Virus record (IMG/VR): IMGVR_UViG_3300036827_000022
Span: 1 to 40,730 of that record
Origin: a virus
Strand: one strand, 5' to 3'
DNA length: 40,730 bases
Below the pieces are notes generated by a model. The model had not been told where the DNA came from, did no database searches, and saw only the letters and a list, made by a program, of their open reading frames with translations. Position 1 is the first letter of the stretch, and every line of letters begins with the position of its first letter. Positions 1 through 8,557 of the stretch are shown here, piece by piece. The position numbers and the translations under genes are program-made.

Positions 1-400
1 CGCCGGAGTCGCCTGAGGCGTGGCAGGGGTAAGTCGTCCCCCCTTGGTTCGCAAAATTGGGAGTGACCTGGTACGGGCCCATTGTGGGCCCTGTGATCGT
101 GCCGGAGCCGTTCGATCCGGTCCCGACAGTGATCCGTATGACTGGCGCAGTCGCGCTAAATCCGTATTCGACCTTCACGTAAATCGGAGTGGTGCTCGCC
201 TGCGAGTCCGCCGCCTTCCAGATTTCGTAGACGTACGCGCTCGAAGGGACTGAGGCGATCGTGCCCCAGTTCACCTGTCCCGTATCGCCGGTCTGCGTCC
301 ATCCGGCCGTCGCGAAGAAGTTGGAGATGAACTGCGCCCAGGATTTGAAATTCGCAAGCGTGGAATTGTCAGCCACCACGTTGGAAGTTGCCGTCGCCAT
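1..400 (-). CDS. Virion-associated tail protein, partial (C-terminus beyond the window)
   Basis: An open minus-strand frame starts at ATG 398-400 and runs off the left edge without a stop, giving 133 visible residues. It begins MATATSNVVADNSTL and is rich in Ser, Thr and Gly with aromatic residues, typical of phage fibre or tail-tip proteins. The start lies directly after the TAA (401-403) of the J-like tail hub gene, so the two are probably translationally coupled. The position at the distal end of the tail-tip module suggests a fibre or receptor-contact protein. I recognise no named domain, so the role is inferred from context and composition. Confidence 0.7.
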   Translation of the reverse strand, partial: MATATSNVVADNSTLANFKSWAQFISNFFATAGWTQTGDTGQVNWGTIASVPSSAYVYEIWKAADSQASTTPIYVKVEYGFSATAPVIRITVGTGSNGSGTITGPTMGPYQVTPNFANQGGTTYPCHASGDSG

Positions 401-3400
401 TTAGCTCTCCAGTACTATTGTGGCTTCCCATGCACTTGATCCGCTCGTAATGTCGATGGTGAATACGTCATCCGCTGCCACAGGGAGCGGCACGGAAGTG
501 AGAGTAGTAAACGTGCTCACTGTTCCTCCCGCAGTTCCAGCAGCGACGGTCGGATCGGCGGAGAAGACATCCACGCCGTTTTGTTTGATTTTGAACGTCA
601 GGTCTATCGCCCCGTCGCTCGTTTTCGTTACCACCTTACATTTGTTGATTTGCCCTGCATGCGGCGCGGGGAGTTCCGGCCCCACGTTGGTTCCAGTTGA
701 ACCGTCCAGGATGACGTACTGGACAGTGAGCGGAGAACCGGGAGAGACGGGGACGCCGCCAGAGCCGGAGCCTGTTCCGCCGCCGGCTGGAAGCGCGATG
801 ATCGAGCCGATGTACACGTTTCCAGGAACGCCGACGAGCGAGTTGGACGTCTGCGCGGTAGCCACGAGATTCGTCATCGTTCCGGTATCACCGAGGAAAC
901 CGGGGTCCGCGATTGTCACGTAGTAAGTCGTCGGCACGGATGGCGCAGAAATCGTGAACGTCCGCGCGTTGTAATTCACCGAGCTTGAGGGAGACGTCGC
1001 CGTGGCCTGCGCCATCGCTATCGTCGTGGAGGTGGGCTGCGTGAGTGCGCCGCCGGTGATGGCATAGGCCGTTGAGTTCGGGTTCTGGTTTCCTGCCGGG
1101 CAGCCATTTGGCACGTAGGTGTAGGGCGTGGCGTCGGCCTGATCTTGCATATTTTGCCCAAGCTGATTGATCGCCAGAAACTTGAAGTAAAGTGTCTGTC
1201 CAATCCAGCGCGGGTCCATGTTCACTTTGAATATTCCGAATCCCAGTGGGTTGAGGAATGCGAATCGTGAGCCGTCAGGATGATCGACGCCGATTCCTCC
1301 GGTGGGCCCGGGCGCGCCAAACACTCCGCGGCGCAATTCGTTCGTTCCGCCGCCCGTCGCAGGCAGGGTGTAGTGGTTGGCGAAGGTGAGCGTGGCGATG
1401 TCGTAGGCGCCGATTTCATAGGGAATACACGTCGTTCCCCCGGCCACGTAAAAGAGCGGGACGAAGTTGTCGCGGTCCGCCGCCGAATAGGTATCGAGCG
1501 TTCCGAGAGATTCAGTCAGATCCACGGCTAGATCATTCGTCGTGTCAGGGTCATTGGCGGCAGGCCAATCGCCGACTGTGACTCCGGTATCGGCGTTGCC
1601 CTGGATCGCTCCGATTGCCGTATAACTTGATCCTCCGTCCGTCGAGAGCAGCACCGAGCAGCCGCCGTAATTCGGGCTCGGTGCCGAAACCACGAACCAT
1701 AGTTGCGCCTGATTTTGTTGGGCAATGAGTCTCGGCACGGGCTCAAAGATGATCGGAGTATTCACGCTGCCGGGATCGCCGCCGTCTCCTGGCGTGTAGG
1801 GAGCCACAGCCGTCACCGGCAAAGTCGTAGGAGAATTTGCCCCATAGACGAAAGGATCCGCTTCGATCTCCAATTCAAATTTGTCGTTCTCGGCAACCTT
1901 GGTAAGCCGCACTGGTAGTTTGTTTATGCCGATCTTGGAATCGGTGATCGTGATGAGGTCCATCGCCTCGAGCGGCGCCCATTTCGCCATTGCCGTGAAC
2001 TTGTAGGTGTTCCGCAAAAGGCTGTAGCGATTGGCGCGAATGGTGTTGATGAGCCGCGCGACGGACGGGTCTTGAATCTCCGGCAGGTCGAGGGGCTGTT
2101 CCTTGCGCGGACCATATAGCGCAATAGCTCCGTTCAATGGCTCTGAGGCCGTCGATGGGTTGTAGTCCGCATTCCTGTCAAAGAACTGCGCCTGAATGAT
2201 GTTGTAAGAATCGACCTGAGCCTTGCGCTCTACGGTGATCAGCGGCGAACTCTGGTCGCCGATCAAATCATCTTCGGTGAGGTTGGCAACCGGCCCAGAA
2301 GAAGTCGGCGAAACATAAATCTGCGCATTCCCTACCGTTGATACTTCGCTCCACGCTATCGACTTCAGATGAAACCCACTCCATACCGGAGCCGCATTTG
2401 CGCACTGGTAGAATTCTTTGAGCCAATCGGAGGCGGCCTTCTGCGAGCTCATGGTGACCGATCCGAATAGACTTGTAGCTTGGCACTGTGCACGCACATT
2501 CATAAGCGAGGAGCCGTCGAGGATGTTTCCGAGCGCCTTCGGATAAGGAACGGGCTGCGCCGACTTGTAAGCGAGAAGGACCAGTCTCCAACCGCTGCCG
2601 CCAACGGGGAAGGAAACCTTGAAGGTGCAAACTCCCGGCTTCGCTACGATCCGCGAATATATCTCCACTCCATGCGTACGATCGTCCGGGAATACGCTCG
2701 TCCATCCCGTAGGAGGATCGGGGAATACTCCCCTGCCCGCGAATACAATCGCCAACACATAGGTCGGTTCGCCGGTGACGGGGATTGATCCGGTGATCGT
2801 CCCAGGCGTGGGACCCGAAAAGACTTTGTAGTTGTCGAGGACCGTCGAGCCTTGATCGAGTTCCAGGATATGGAGGGAGCGCAACCCCCCGTTAACATTG
2901 TCCGTCGTGACGGTATTTCTGGCGGGGGAGCCGACCGATGTGGCGACGAATACGCTATCCCCGTCCCCGGAGTTGGTGATCGTCCCCCATATATCCCCCG
3001 CCGTATCGCTGATCGTAGCGGTGCTCGTGCTGTGCTGGAGAACGGCGATCAATTGGTTCCCGACCGTATTCGGCTGGTAATATTTAAGTGTCGTAAATAC
3101 GCTGCCGATATTGGATGCCATCCGGCTAGTCTGGACCGGACCCGGTAGGGAATTGAGATTGACGCCGCGCTGGATGAGTCCGAGTTGCGAGCCTACTTGC
3201 AACATGCCGCTTTTGATTGTGTCTTCGATCATATCGGCGAAATCCGCATCTCCGCGCGGATGCCAGCGCTTGAACGCGCCCATCGTCTCCAGTTTTATCG
3301 AAGGGATTGCGGCCGCGCTTCCCAAATCAATGTTCGGCGATCCGGCACCGGCATACGGTGGATAGAGAATCTGTTGCGAACTAAGTCCTGCATCGGCGTA

Positions 3401-4114
3401 TTCCGTGCCATCCCCAAGGACAGGCTCGAAAGTCAGACAGCATTTAAGTAGCGGAGCCTCCCTTTGGTTGGCCGCTGAAACCTGTGCGTAGTAGACCTTT
3501 ATATTGCCCGTGAATCCTGGTATCGAACCATCTTCTGGCGGAAACGGGAAATCGACGACGCCGCCATCGCCCGGGGCCCATACGTATACATAGGGATAGT
3601 TACGGGTCACACCAGGATCGAGGAGGTCTGGGCCGTGCTGCGTCGCGTTCCATAGTGGGTATTCGGAAACGAAGTCGTAGTCGAAAGGCCCGTTCGATCC
3701 ATAATCGAGCAAACTTCCGGTAAGGTGGTATTCCCAAGTCACGGCGACCACAGCGTATAGATACGGGTCTGTGATCGTAACGTGCGCGCCGCCGCCGAAG
3801 AAAATCCCTGAAAATGATTGCGAGACGAAGTTCAGCGGATATTTCGTCGCATTGTTCCAGACTTGCAGCACACCCTCGATGGGATTCGATCCGATGAGGA
3901 AATCAATGTTCTCAACGTAGGTCGGCGGAGCTTTCTTCTTTTTCCCCTTTTTCTTCTTTCCGTGGCAGCTTCCCTCTCGCAGATTGGCCGCCCAAATCGC
4001 TAGGACGGAAGTCTGGGTCGTCCCGTAAATCGTCGGGATTGCCAAGCCATAGGTTGCAGCCTGGAGCAAAGTCCCTAGAGCAGTCGGCTTTTGTGCGGAT
4101 ACTTTCCCGATCAT
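401..4114 (-). CDS. GTA-like/J-like tail tip hub (host specificity) protein
   Basis: This 1237-residue protein follows the NlpC/P60 gene with an ATGA overlap, the position of the large hub protein in gene transfer agents and related siphoviruses. The N-terminal part has a hydrophobic stretch and a lysine-rich loop (GKKKKGKKKK, residues 52-61) before an IDFLIGSNPIEG segment, matching the GGK-rich loop and 'EGP'-like region I know from J-type proteins. Residues of about 525-800 resemble the hub and TIM-barrel-like core, with ASDWLKEFYQCANAAPVWSG near residue 561-580. An extra beta-rich domain sits at about residues 320-525. The C-terminal third is Gly/Ser/Thr-rich and fibre-like. It should form the distal baseplate and contact the host receptor. 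Family assignment rests on order plus motif memory. Confidence 0.8.
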   Translation of the reverse strand: MIGKVSAQKPTALGTLLQAATYGLAIPTIYGTTQTSVLAIWAANLREGSCHGKKKKGKKKKAPPTYVENIDFLIGSNPIEGVLQVWNNATKYPLNFVSQSFSGIFFGGGAHVTITDPYLYAVVAVTWEYHLTGSLLDYGSNGPFDYDFVSEYPLWNATQHGPDLLDPGVTRNYPYVYVWAPGDGGVVDFPFPPEDGSIPGFTGNIKVYYAQVSAANQREAPLLKCCLTFEPVLGDGTEYADAGLSSQQILYPPYAGAGSPNIDLGSAAAIPSIKLETMGAFKRWHPRGDADFADMIEDTIKSGMLQVGSQLGLIQRGVNLNSLPGPVQTSRMASNIGSVFTTLKYYQPNTVGNQLIAVLQHSTSTATISDTAGDIWGTITNSGDGDSVFVATSVGSPARNTVTTDNVNGGLRSLHILELDQGSTVLDNYKVFSGPTPGTITGSIPVTGEPTYVLAIVFAGRGVFPDPPTGWTSVFPDDRTHGVEIYSRIVAKPGVCTFKVSFPVGGSGWRLVLLAYKSAQPVPYPKALGNILDGSSLMNVRAQCQATSLFGSVTMSSQKAASDWLKEFYQCANAAPVWSGFHLKSIAWSEVSTVGNAQIYVSPTSSGPVANLTEDDLIGDQSSPLITVERKAQVDSYNIIQAQFFDRNADYNPSTASEPLNGAIALYGPRKEQPLDLPEIQDPSVARLINTIRANRYSLLRNTYKFTAMAKWAPLEAMDLITITDSKIGINKLPVRLTKVAENDKFELEIEADPFVYGANSPTTLPVTAVAPYTPGDGGDPGSVNTPIIFEPVPRLIAQQNQAQLWFVVSAPSPNYGGCSVLLSTDGGSSYTAIGAIQGNADTGVTVGDWPAANDPDTTNDLAVDLTESLGTLDTYSAADRDNFVPLFYVAGGTTCIPYEIGAYDIATLTFANHYTLPATGGGTNELRRGVFGAPGPTGGIGVDHPDGSRFAFLNPLGFGIFKVNMDPRWIGQTLYFKFLAINQLGQNMQDQADATPYTYVPNGCPAGNQNPNSTAYAITGGALTQPTSTTIAMAQATATSPSSSVNYNARTFTISAPSVPTTYYVTIADPGFLGDTGTMTNLVATAQTSNSLVGVPGNVYIGSIIALPAGGGTGSGSGGVPVSPGSPLTVQYVILDGSTGTNVGPELPAPHAGQINKCKVVTKTSDGAIDLTFKIKQNGVDVFSADPTVAAGTAGGTVSTFTTLTSVPLPVAADDVFTIDITSGSSAWEATIVLES

Positions 4115-4569
4115 TGTTTAGCCCACGGGTCGAGTACGACCACTTCCCTGTAAGACCAAAGCCCGTGATTCATCACGCAAGTCAATTCAACTTCCGGATC
4201 AACCGCATGGATGATTTGCGGCCACTTGATGATGATTCCGCCGTGGTTGAAGACTTTCGATTGCGCTGCTTTCGCAAGAATCAGGTTGCCAGGTTCCGGT
4301 TTCAACGAGCGGTTGCAGATTCCCTCCGCTACTTTATGCGCGTGCCTGAAGGCTCCCAGCGCATAGCGTTCGGTATTGGTGTTCTTGAACCAATCATGCG
4401 AATAACGCTCAGTCAGAGGATCGTCGCCTGAAACGATCCCGCACGCGCGATATACGGCATAGAGAAATGTGACGCAATCAATCCCTGCACCCTTAACCAT
4501 CTGCCCGAGCGCGTAGGGAGTCTTGAGCCAAGACAGGGCTTCTTTGACGACTTCTTGGCGCGTGATCAT
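4111..4569 (-). CDS. NlpC/P60-type tail tip peptidase
   Basis: The product has 152 residues, the usual size of the GTA/phage NlpC/P60 tail protein. The catalytic cysteine is C32 in GIDCVTF, and the catalytic histidine is H109 in FNHGGIII, followed by IIHAV with H121 as a possible third polar residue. Such enzymes cleave peptidoglycan stem peptides and help the tail penetrate the cell wall during DNA entry. It overlaps the DUF2163 gene upstream and the J-like hub downstream by 4 bp each (ATGA). This order (DUF2460, DUF2163, NlpC, hub) is the conserved GTA-like tail tip. Confidence 0.9.
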   Translation of the reverse strand: MITRQEVVKEALSWLKTPYALGQMVKGAGIDCVTFLYAVYRACGIVSGDDPLTERYSHDWFKNTNTERYALGAFRHAHKVAEGICNRSLKPEPGNLILAKAAQSKVFNHGGIIIKWPQIIHAVDPEVELTCVMNHGLWSYREVVVLDPWAKQ

Positions 4570-5501
4570 ATGGCCGCCACTGGCGAAGGCACATAGGGAA
4601 AGCCCTGAAATATTTCGCCCGCCGCGCTCGCTCCGGCCAAATCAAGAGCCGGCTGTACGGAAGCGTAAAAAGTATCTCCGGGGTCTGGCGCCCACGGGAA
4701 AGACGCGAAGGTCTGAAATTCGTTGTAATGAATCCCGCCTCCAGCGTTGTACGACTGATTGGCGGCAATCGGCGACCAGAAACCTTTAAGTGATCCTGAA
4801 GTGAATTGCAGGTAGCCGCGGATAAAGCGGTTCGTTGCATAAATCGAACCGGGATTCGGACCTGTGCATTGGCCGAGGATCTGATTCACATTCGACGGAG
4901 CCACAACCGCGAACGTAGGAACCTGAGTTTCGCCGTCCGGTGCCGAAGGAAAGGCTCCCGTGTAACTGGCGTAGGCATTCGAGGCCTCGATCACATTCGG
5001 AGGAACTTTCTGGTTCACCACACTAAGGAAACTTGCCACTGTGAACTTGACGTAACCTCTGCCGATCTCCGTGTCGTTGATCCACCCGCCGAACCATTCA
5101 CATGCTCCGTAGGTGTTGGCATCGCCTGCCGCAGGCATGACGCAGCGCCAGACGCGCACACGCCAGTTGTCGTAGACGCCGAGTTGCGCTTTCTGGTAGG
5201 GATTGGCCGTGGATATGGATGCTCCAAATGCGGTCAGCGGCGGGTGCCAGGTGACCTCAAGAGAATCCACTTGCAGGCCGATCTGCGAAGTCACCGTGCC
5301 GCGTTCGATCACCGAAGAATCGAATGTTCCCCAGATGGGCCAAGACAGATTAGATTCCCAGTTGGTCAGCCACACCGCTGCGGGATCGTCGACTTCTCCG
5401 ATTAAGTAGAGGTCGGCCAGACGAAATTGGTTTCCGCTCGCGAGATAGGCGAGCACCGCGCTCGTTGAATCGCTGCCGTCTCCTGCTGTGAAAGTTCTCA
5501 T
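4566..5501 (-). CDS. DUF2163/BR0599-family tail tip protein
   Basis: This protein has 311 residues. The N-terminal half carries the DUF2163 pattern (ADLYLIGEV, then VTWHPPLTAFG), and the C-terminus ends in the typical phage_BR0599 signature with GEIFQGFPYVPSPVAAI. In gene transfer agents the equivalent protein forms part of the baseplate hub. The ATG at 5499-5501 abuts the TAA of the preceding secreted-type protein. The stop overlaps the NlpC/P60 start by 4 bp. Confidence 0.88.
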   Translation of the reverse strand: MRTFTAGDGSDSTSAVLAYLASGNQFRLADLYLIGEVDDPAAVWLTNWESNLSWPIWGTFDSSVIERGTVTSQIGLQVDSLEVTWHPPLTAFGASISTANPYQKAQLGVYDNWRVRVWRCVMPAAGDANTYGACEWFGGWINDTEIGRGYVKFTVASFLSVVNQKVPPNVIEASNAYASYTGAFPSAPDGETQVPTFAVVAPSNVNQILGQCTGPNPGSIYATNRFIRGYLQFTSGSLKGFWSPIAANQSYNAGGGIHYNEFQTFASFPWAPDPGDTFYASVQPALDLAGASAAGEIFQGFPYVPSPVAAI

Positions 5502-7595
5502 TTAGAAAGTCGCGCACGCCTCGTTTGAATTGCCACTCGCTGGAATGGTGTAGGGCGGAGTCGTACTCAGCGCCGTCACCACGTAGCAGTAGGTGTTTCC
5601 GTGTACTGGAGTCGTGTCGTCGTAGACCACGACGTTCCCCGGGCTCGCGAGCAACGTGTAGGGGCCGCCACTAACCGCGCCCCTGTACACCGAATATCCC
5701 GTGACGCTAGAACTTATCGAAGCCGTCCATGCGAGGTGAATCTTCGTCGGGGACGCTACGCCCGTGCCCGTCAATACCTGCGTCGCCGATCCAACCGTTC
5801 CGCCGATAGAACCCCAATTAAGCGTCAGCGTCGCGGTTTTGGCGGCGGCGGTCGAGGCAGTAAAGGTCAGATTGAAAGTGCAGGTTTGGCCTGGACTACT
5901 CGTGATTCCGCTGCCGCTGTTTAGGAATTGACCATCCGCGCAAGTGCCGCCGGACAAGACAAAATCGGCTGCATTGGCTCCGGTGATCGTATAAAACGGC
6001 GTATCGAAATTGAGATACCCGCCGCCCTTGTTCTGAGCAGTAATCGTCCGAGTGGTGGGCGTCGATTCCGTGACTGATCCGAAATCGTATCCATCAGGGT
6101 TTAGCTGGAATACGCCGCTCAAGAGCGAAACTGAGGCTGTTGATGGATAGCTCTTGGTGAGACTCAGCGGCACGGACTGAGGATTGTTGGCCGCATTGCT
6201 GTTTATCGTCAGCGTCGCAGACTCGGATACGTTTAGAATGTAGAGTCCCTGGTCGGTCCATACCGCTGATCCATCCGTCGTCGTTGTGCCGCCCGACTCG
6301 TTCCAGGGATCGCCCCTCACAGCTTGATCGAAGGTGAGAGCGGTGATGTCCACAGTCATACCGCTCCCTGAGCCGCTCGTCGCTGTCGTAGCAACGTGGG
6401 TGCCGAGTGAATAACCGAGACCGGCTGCCGCATCTATGTTTATTCCGGTGGTCGCTCCGCCTCCTCCGATGGAAGTTACGGTACCGGCCGCGAGCGTCGC
6501 CCCTCCGTCCACGGTGAACGTGTCGTTCGCGGCGTAGCCCGTCCCAGCATCGTCTAGTACGGAGGTGAAAATCGCACCCGTCCCAAACCCTCCAGGCTCG
6601 ACTATGCCGGACGTTCCCGCCGTCGTAACTTTCTGTAAGTGCGGTGTGGCGTTAATATCCCGGTTACCGTTGTCCACGATCTCGAAATTCAGCGCGTAGG
6701 AATTATCTGGAGTCCAGCCGGGCGGCGGCGCCGGGAAAGCCGCCGGAGTGGCGGTAATCTGCGCGGTGCATCCGTTCGTTACGGTGATCAGTTTTCCGTT
6801 CGCGCAGGTTCCCCCGGTGTTTGAGAAGTCCGCGCTGTCCGGTCCAGCGATCGTGTAGAACGGGGACGAGAGCGTCACCGTTCCCTGCGCGGCGCGGATT
6901 GTCGCCGTGCCCGTAAGCGAAGTCCCGATCACCACGTTTGAAAGAGAAATCTGCGGCTGGTCGCTGACGATGACGTTCGCCCTTTGAATCGTGGCGATTG
7001 ATGCTGCGGTGAAAGGTCCGTCATACACAAGGATGTGGTGCGTGGCGTTCGTCGATGAGGCGATCAAGCTGCCGGGCACAGTTCCGGTCAGTTCGGTCGA
7101 AGATATGAACGTCGTGGTGATCGGCTGAAAGTCGAAAAGGATCGTGGCATCCGAGGGAAACTCCTGGCCGTAGACGGTGACAGGAGTGTTGACGGCGCTC
7201 GGGAATTGCGTGGGGCTATATTCCTTAAGCGAAGCAAGCGGCGAAAGCACACGGAAACGCAGAGAATTAGTTTGTGGGGTCGTATTGACGTATACGGGAT
7301 ACGCCCCGATTGCTTTGAGATCTGCGGCTGGTATCGTCGCTTGAATAGTATGCGCATCGATCACCGTAGCGGAGAAGCCGTTTCCGTTGAACACGATGAA
7401 GGGAAATGATTGGTGGTTCATGTTCGCGCCGTAAACGGTGAGAACAATATCTCCCGAACCGGCTATCACGTGATCCGGCGAAATCCAGTCGATCTGGTGA
7501 ACCTGTGCGCTGGCTAGGCTCGCGCACAGCAGTTCGATAAACGCGGCGCAGAGCACCGCCAGTAAAAATAGAATGAAGCGCGCTCGCCATCTCAT
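5502..7595 (-). CDS. Signal-peptide multidomain Ig-like/FN3 protein in the tail tip cluster
   Basis: I place the start at ATG 7593-7595, giving 697 residues, because it forms an ATGA overlap with the DUF2460 stop and the protein then begins with a clear Sec signal peptide (MRWRARFILFLLAVLC to ASAQ). The frame stays open to 7772, but that extension only shadows the upstream gene. After the signal come two IPT/TIG-like domains (VYGANMNHQSFPF and VYGQEFPSDATILF), then choice-of-anchor-D-like segments (DSADFSNTGGTCANG, NAADFVLSGGTCADG), a Gly-rich GTGYAANDTFTVDGG repeat, and a C-terminal FN3 domain (GYSVYRGAVSGGPY). Such architecture is typical of secreted bacterial proteins, not phage tails. It may be an exported adhesin or a decoration protein; the function is unproven. 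Confidence 0.85.
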   Translation of the reverse strand: MRWRARFILFLLAVLCAAFIELLCASLASAQVHQIDWISPDHVIAGSGDIVLTVYGANMNHQSFPFIVFNGNGFSATVIDAHTIQATIPAADLKAIGAYPVYVNTTPQTNSLRFRVLSPLASLKEYSPTQFPSAVNTPVTVYGQEFPSDATILFDFQPITTTFISSTELTGTVPGSLIASSTNATHHILVYDGPFTAASIATIQRANVIVSDQPQISLSNVVIGTSLTGTATIRAAQGTVTLSSPFYTIAGPDSADFSNTGGTCANGKLITVTNGCTAQITATPAAFPAPPPGWTPDNSYALNFEIVDNGNRDINATPHLQKVTTAGTSGIVEPGGFGTGAIFTSVLDDAGTGYAANDTFTVDGGATLAAGTVTSIGGGGATTGINIDAAAGLGYSLGTHVATTATSGSGSGMTVDITALTFDQAVRGDPWNESGGTTTTDGSAVWTDQGLYILNVSESATLTINSNAANNPQSVPLSLTKSYPSTASVSLLSGVFQLNPDGYDFGSVTESTPTTRTITAQNKGGGYLNFDTPFYTITGANAADFVLSGGTCADGQFLNSGSGITSSPGQTCTFNLTFTASTAAAKTATLTLNWGSIGGTVGSATQVLTGTGVASPTKIHLAWTASISSSVTGYSVYRGAVSGGPYTLLASPGNVVVYDDTTPVHGNTYCYVVTALSTTPPYTIPASGNSNEACATF

Positions 7596-8557
7596 GAGGT
7601 TGGCGGCCTCGCGGTTACGAAAGTCAGATAATTGGAGTTCGTTTCCTCCGGCCCGCCGATGGCCCACACGTCCGAGAGCCACTGATCGAACTCGCGCTCG
7701 TCCATGTCGAAGCGCACGCGGAAGTAGAAATTGAATTGCGCGGTCACTGGCCCCGACGGTTGGGCAACCCACAGCAGATACAAACCGATTGAGGAAAATC
7801 CCGGGAAGGATAGTCCTGGCCCATGAACCGAATAATCGGTCGGCGAACTCTTGGCGACGCCGTTGTCGTATACCTGAATCCCTCCATTGAGGTCGGTCAC
7901 GTCCTCATAGAATTGGCCTCCCATGTTGCGCTGGATCGGCGAATAGTAAAGCGTAACTGCCGTGATATCGGCCGTGGGCGATCCGGTGCCCGACCCACTA
8001 AGCACGGTGAGTGCGACTCCTGAAGTAGTGGTATACCCGCTCCCTCCTGCAACGATGATGAAGTTCGCAATCACACCTCCAGAGGCTGAGTTCACCTGAA
8101 GGATTGCGCCGGTGCCTCCGCCTCCGGACACGCCCAGCCAATCGCCTACGTTGAATCCAGTTCCACCTGAAGCGATGACGACCCCACTTACCGGATTCGT
8201 TGTGTCGCTGACGATCTGCAATTCAGCCTGAAGGTTCGGTACGCTGCCGTTCATGGCTGGCCCTACGGAGTCGTCAGTAGGATCGTCGTAGAGCCAGTCG
8301 TTGAACTGCCCCTGATGAGCCAAAACAAACCCCATCATCGTTCGCAAGTCGGTATATGTGAGGCTGATGGGAATGTCTGTAGGGCGGTCCTTCAGGTAGT
8401 TGAAAGTTAGATAGAACTTCCAGATCGGGTTTTGCGCCTGCGCGATGCGGATGCTATTCCCCGAAGGCGCTTCCTGCACGATGGTCGAGAACTTCGGCGA
8501 TTTAGTGGTATTGCGGTCGAGTCCGCGGACTGCTGTCGGGAAAACGTCATTGCTCAT
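7592..8557 (-). CDS. DUF2460-family distal tail protein with inserted Gly-rich domain
   Basis: The protein has 321 residues. The N-terminus (FPTAVRGLDRNTTKSPKFST) and C-terminus (VRFDMDEREFDQWLSDVW) match DUF2460, the distal tail protein that caps the tube in GTA-like tails. The usual family length is about 200-220 residues. The extra length comes from a Gly-rich insert between roughly residues 120 and 205, with repeats such as ASGGTGFNVGDWLGVSGG and AGGSGYTTTSGVALTV, plausibly a surface-exposed beta domain. It overlaps the tape measure stop by 4 bp and the next gene by 4 bp. Confidence 0.85.
   Translation of the reverse strand: MSNDVFPTAVRGLDRNTTKSPKFSTIVQEAPSGNSIRIAQAQNPIWKFYLTFNYLKDRPTDIPISLTYTDLRTMMGFVLAHQGQFNDWLYDDPTDDSVGPAMNGSVPNLQAELQIVSDTTNPVSGVVIASGGTGFNVGDWLGVSGGGGTGAILQVNSASGGVIANFIIVAGGSGYTTTSGVALTVLSGSGTGSPTADITAVTLYYSPIQRNMGGQFYEDVTDLNGGIQVYDNGVAKSSPTDYSVHGPGLSFPGFSSIGLYLLWVAQPSGPVTAQFNFYFRVRFDMDEREFDQWLSDVWAIGGPEETNSNYLTFVTARPPTS

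Noticed and set aside
4806-5405. 199-residue plus-strand frame
   Set aside because: It lies opposite the DUF2163 gene and has a shadow-like composition.
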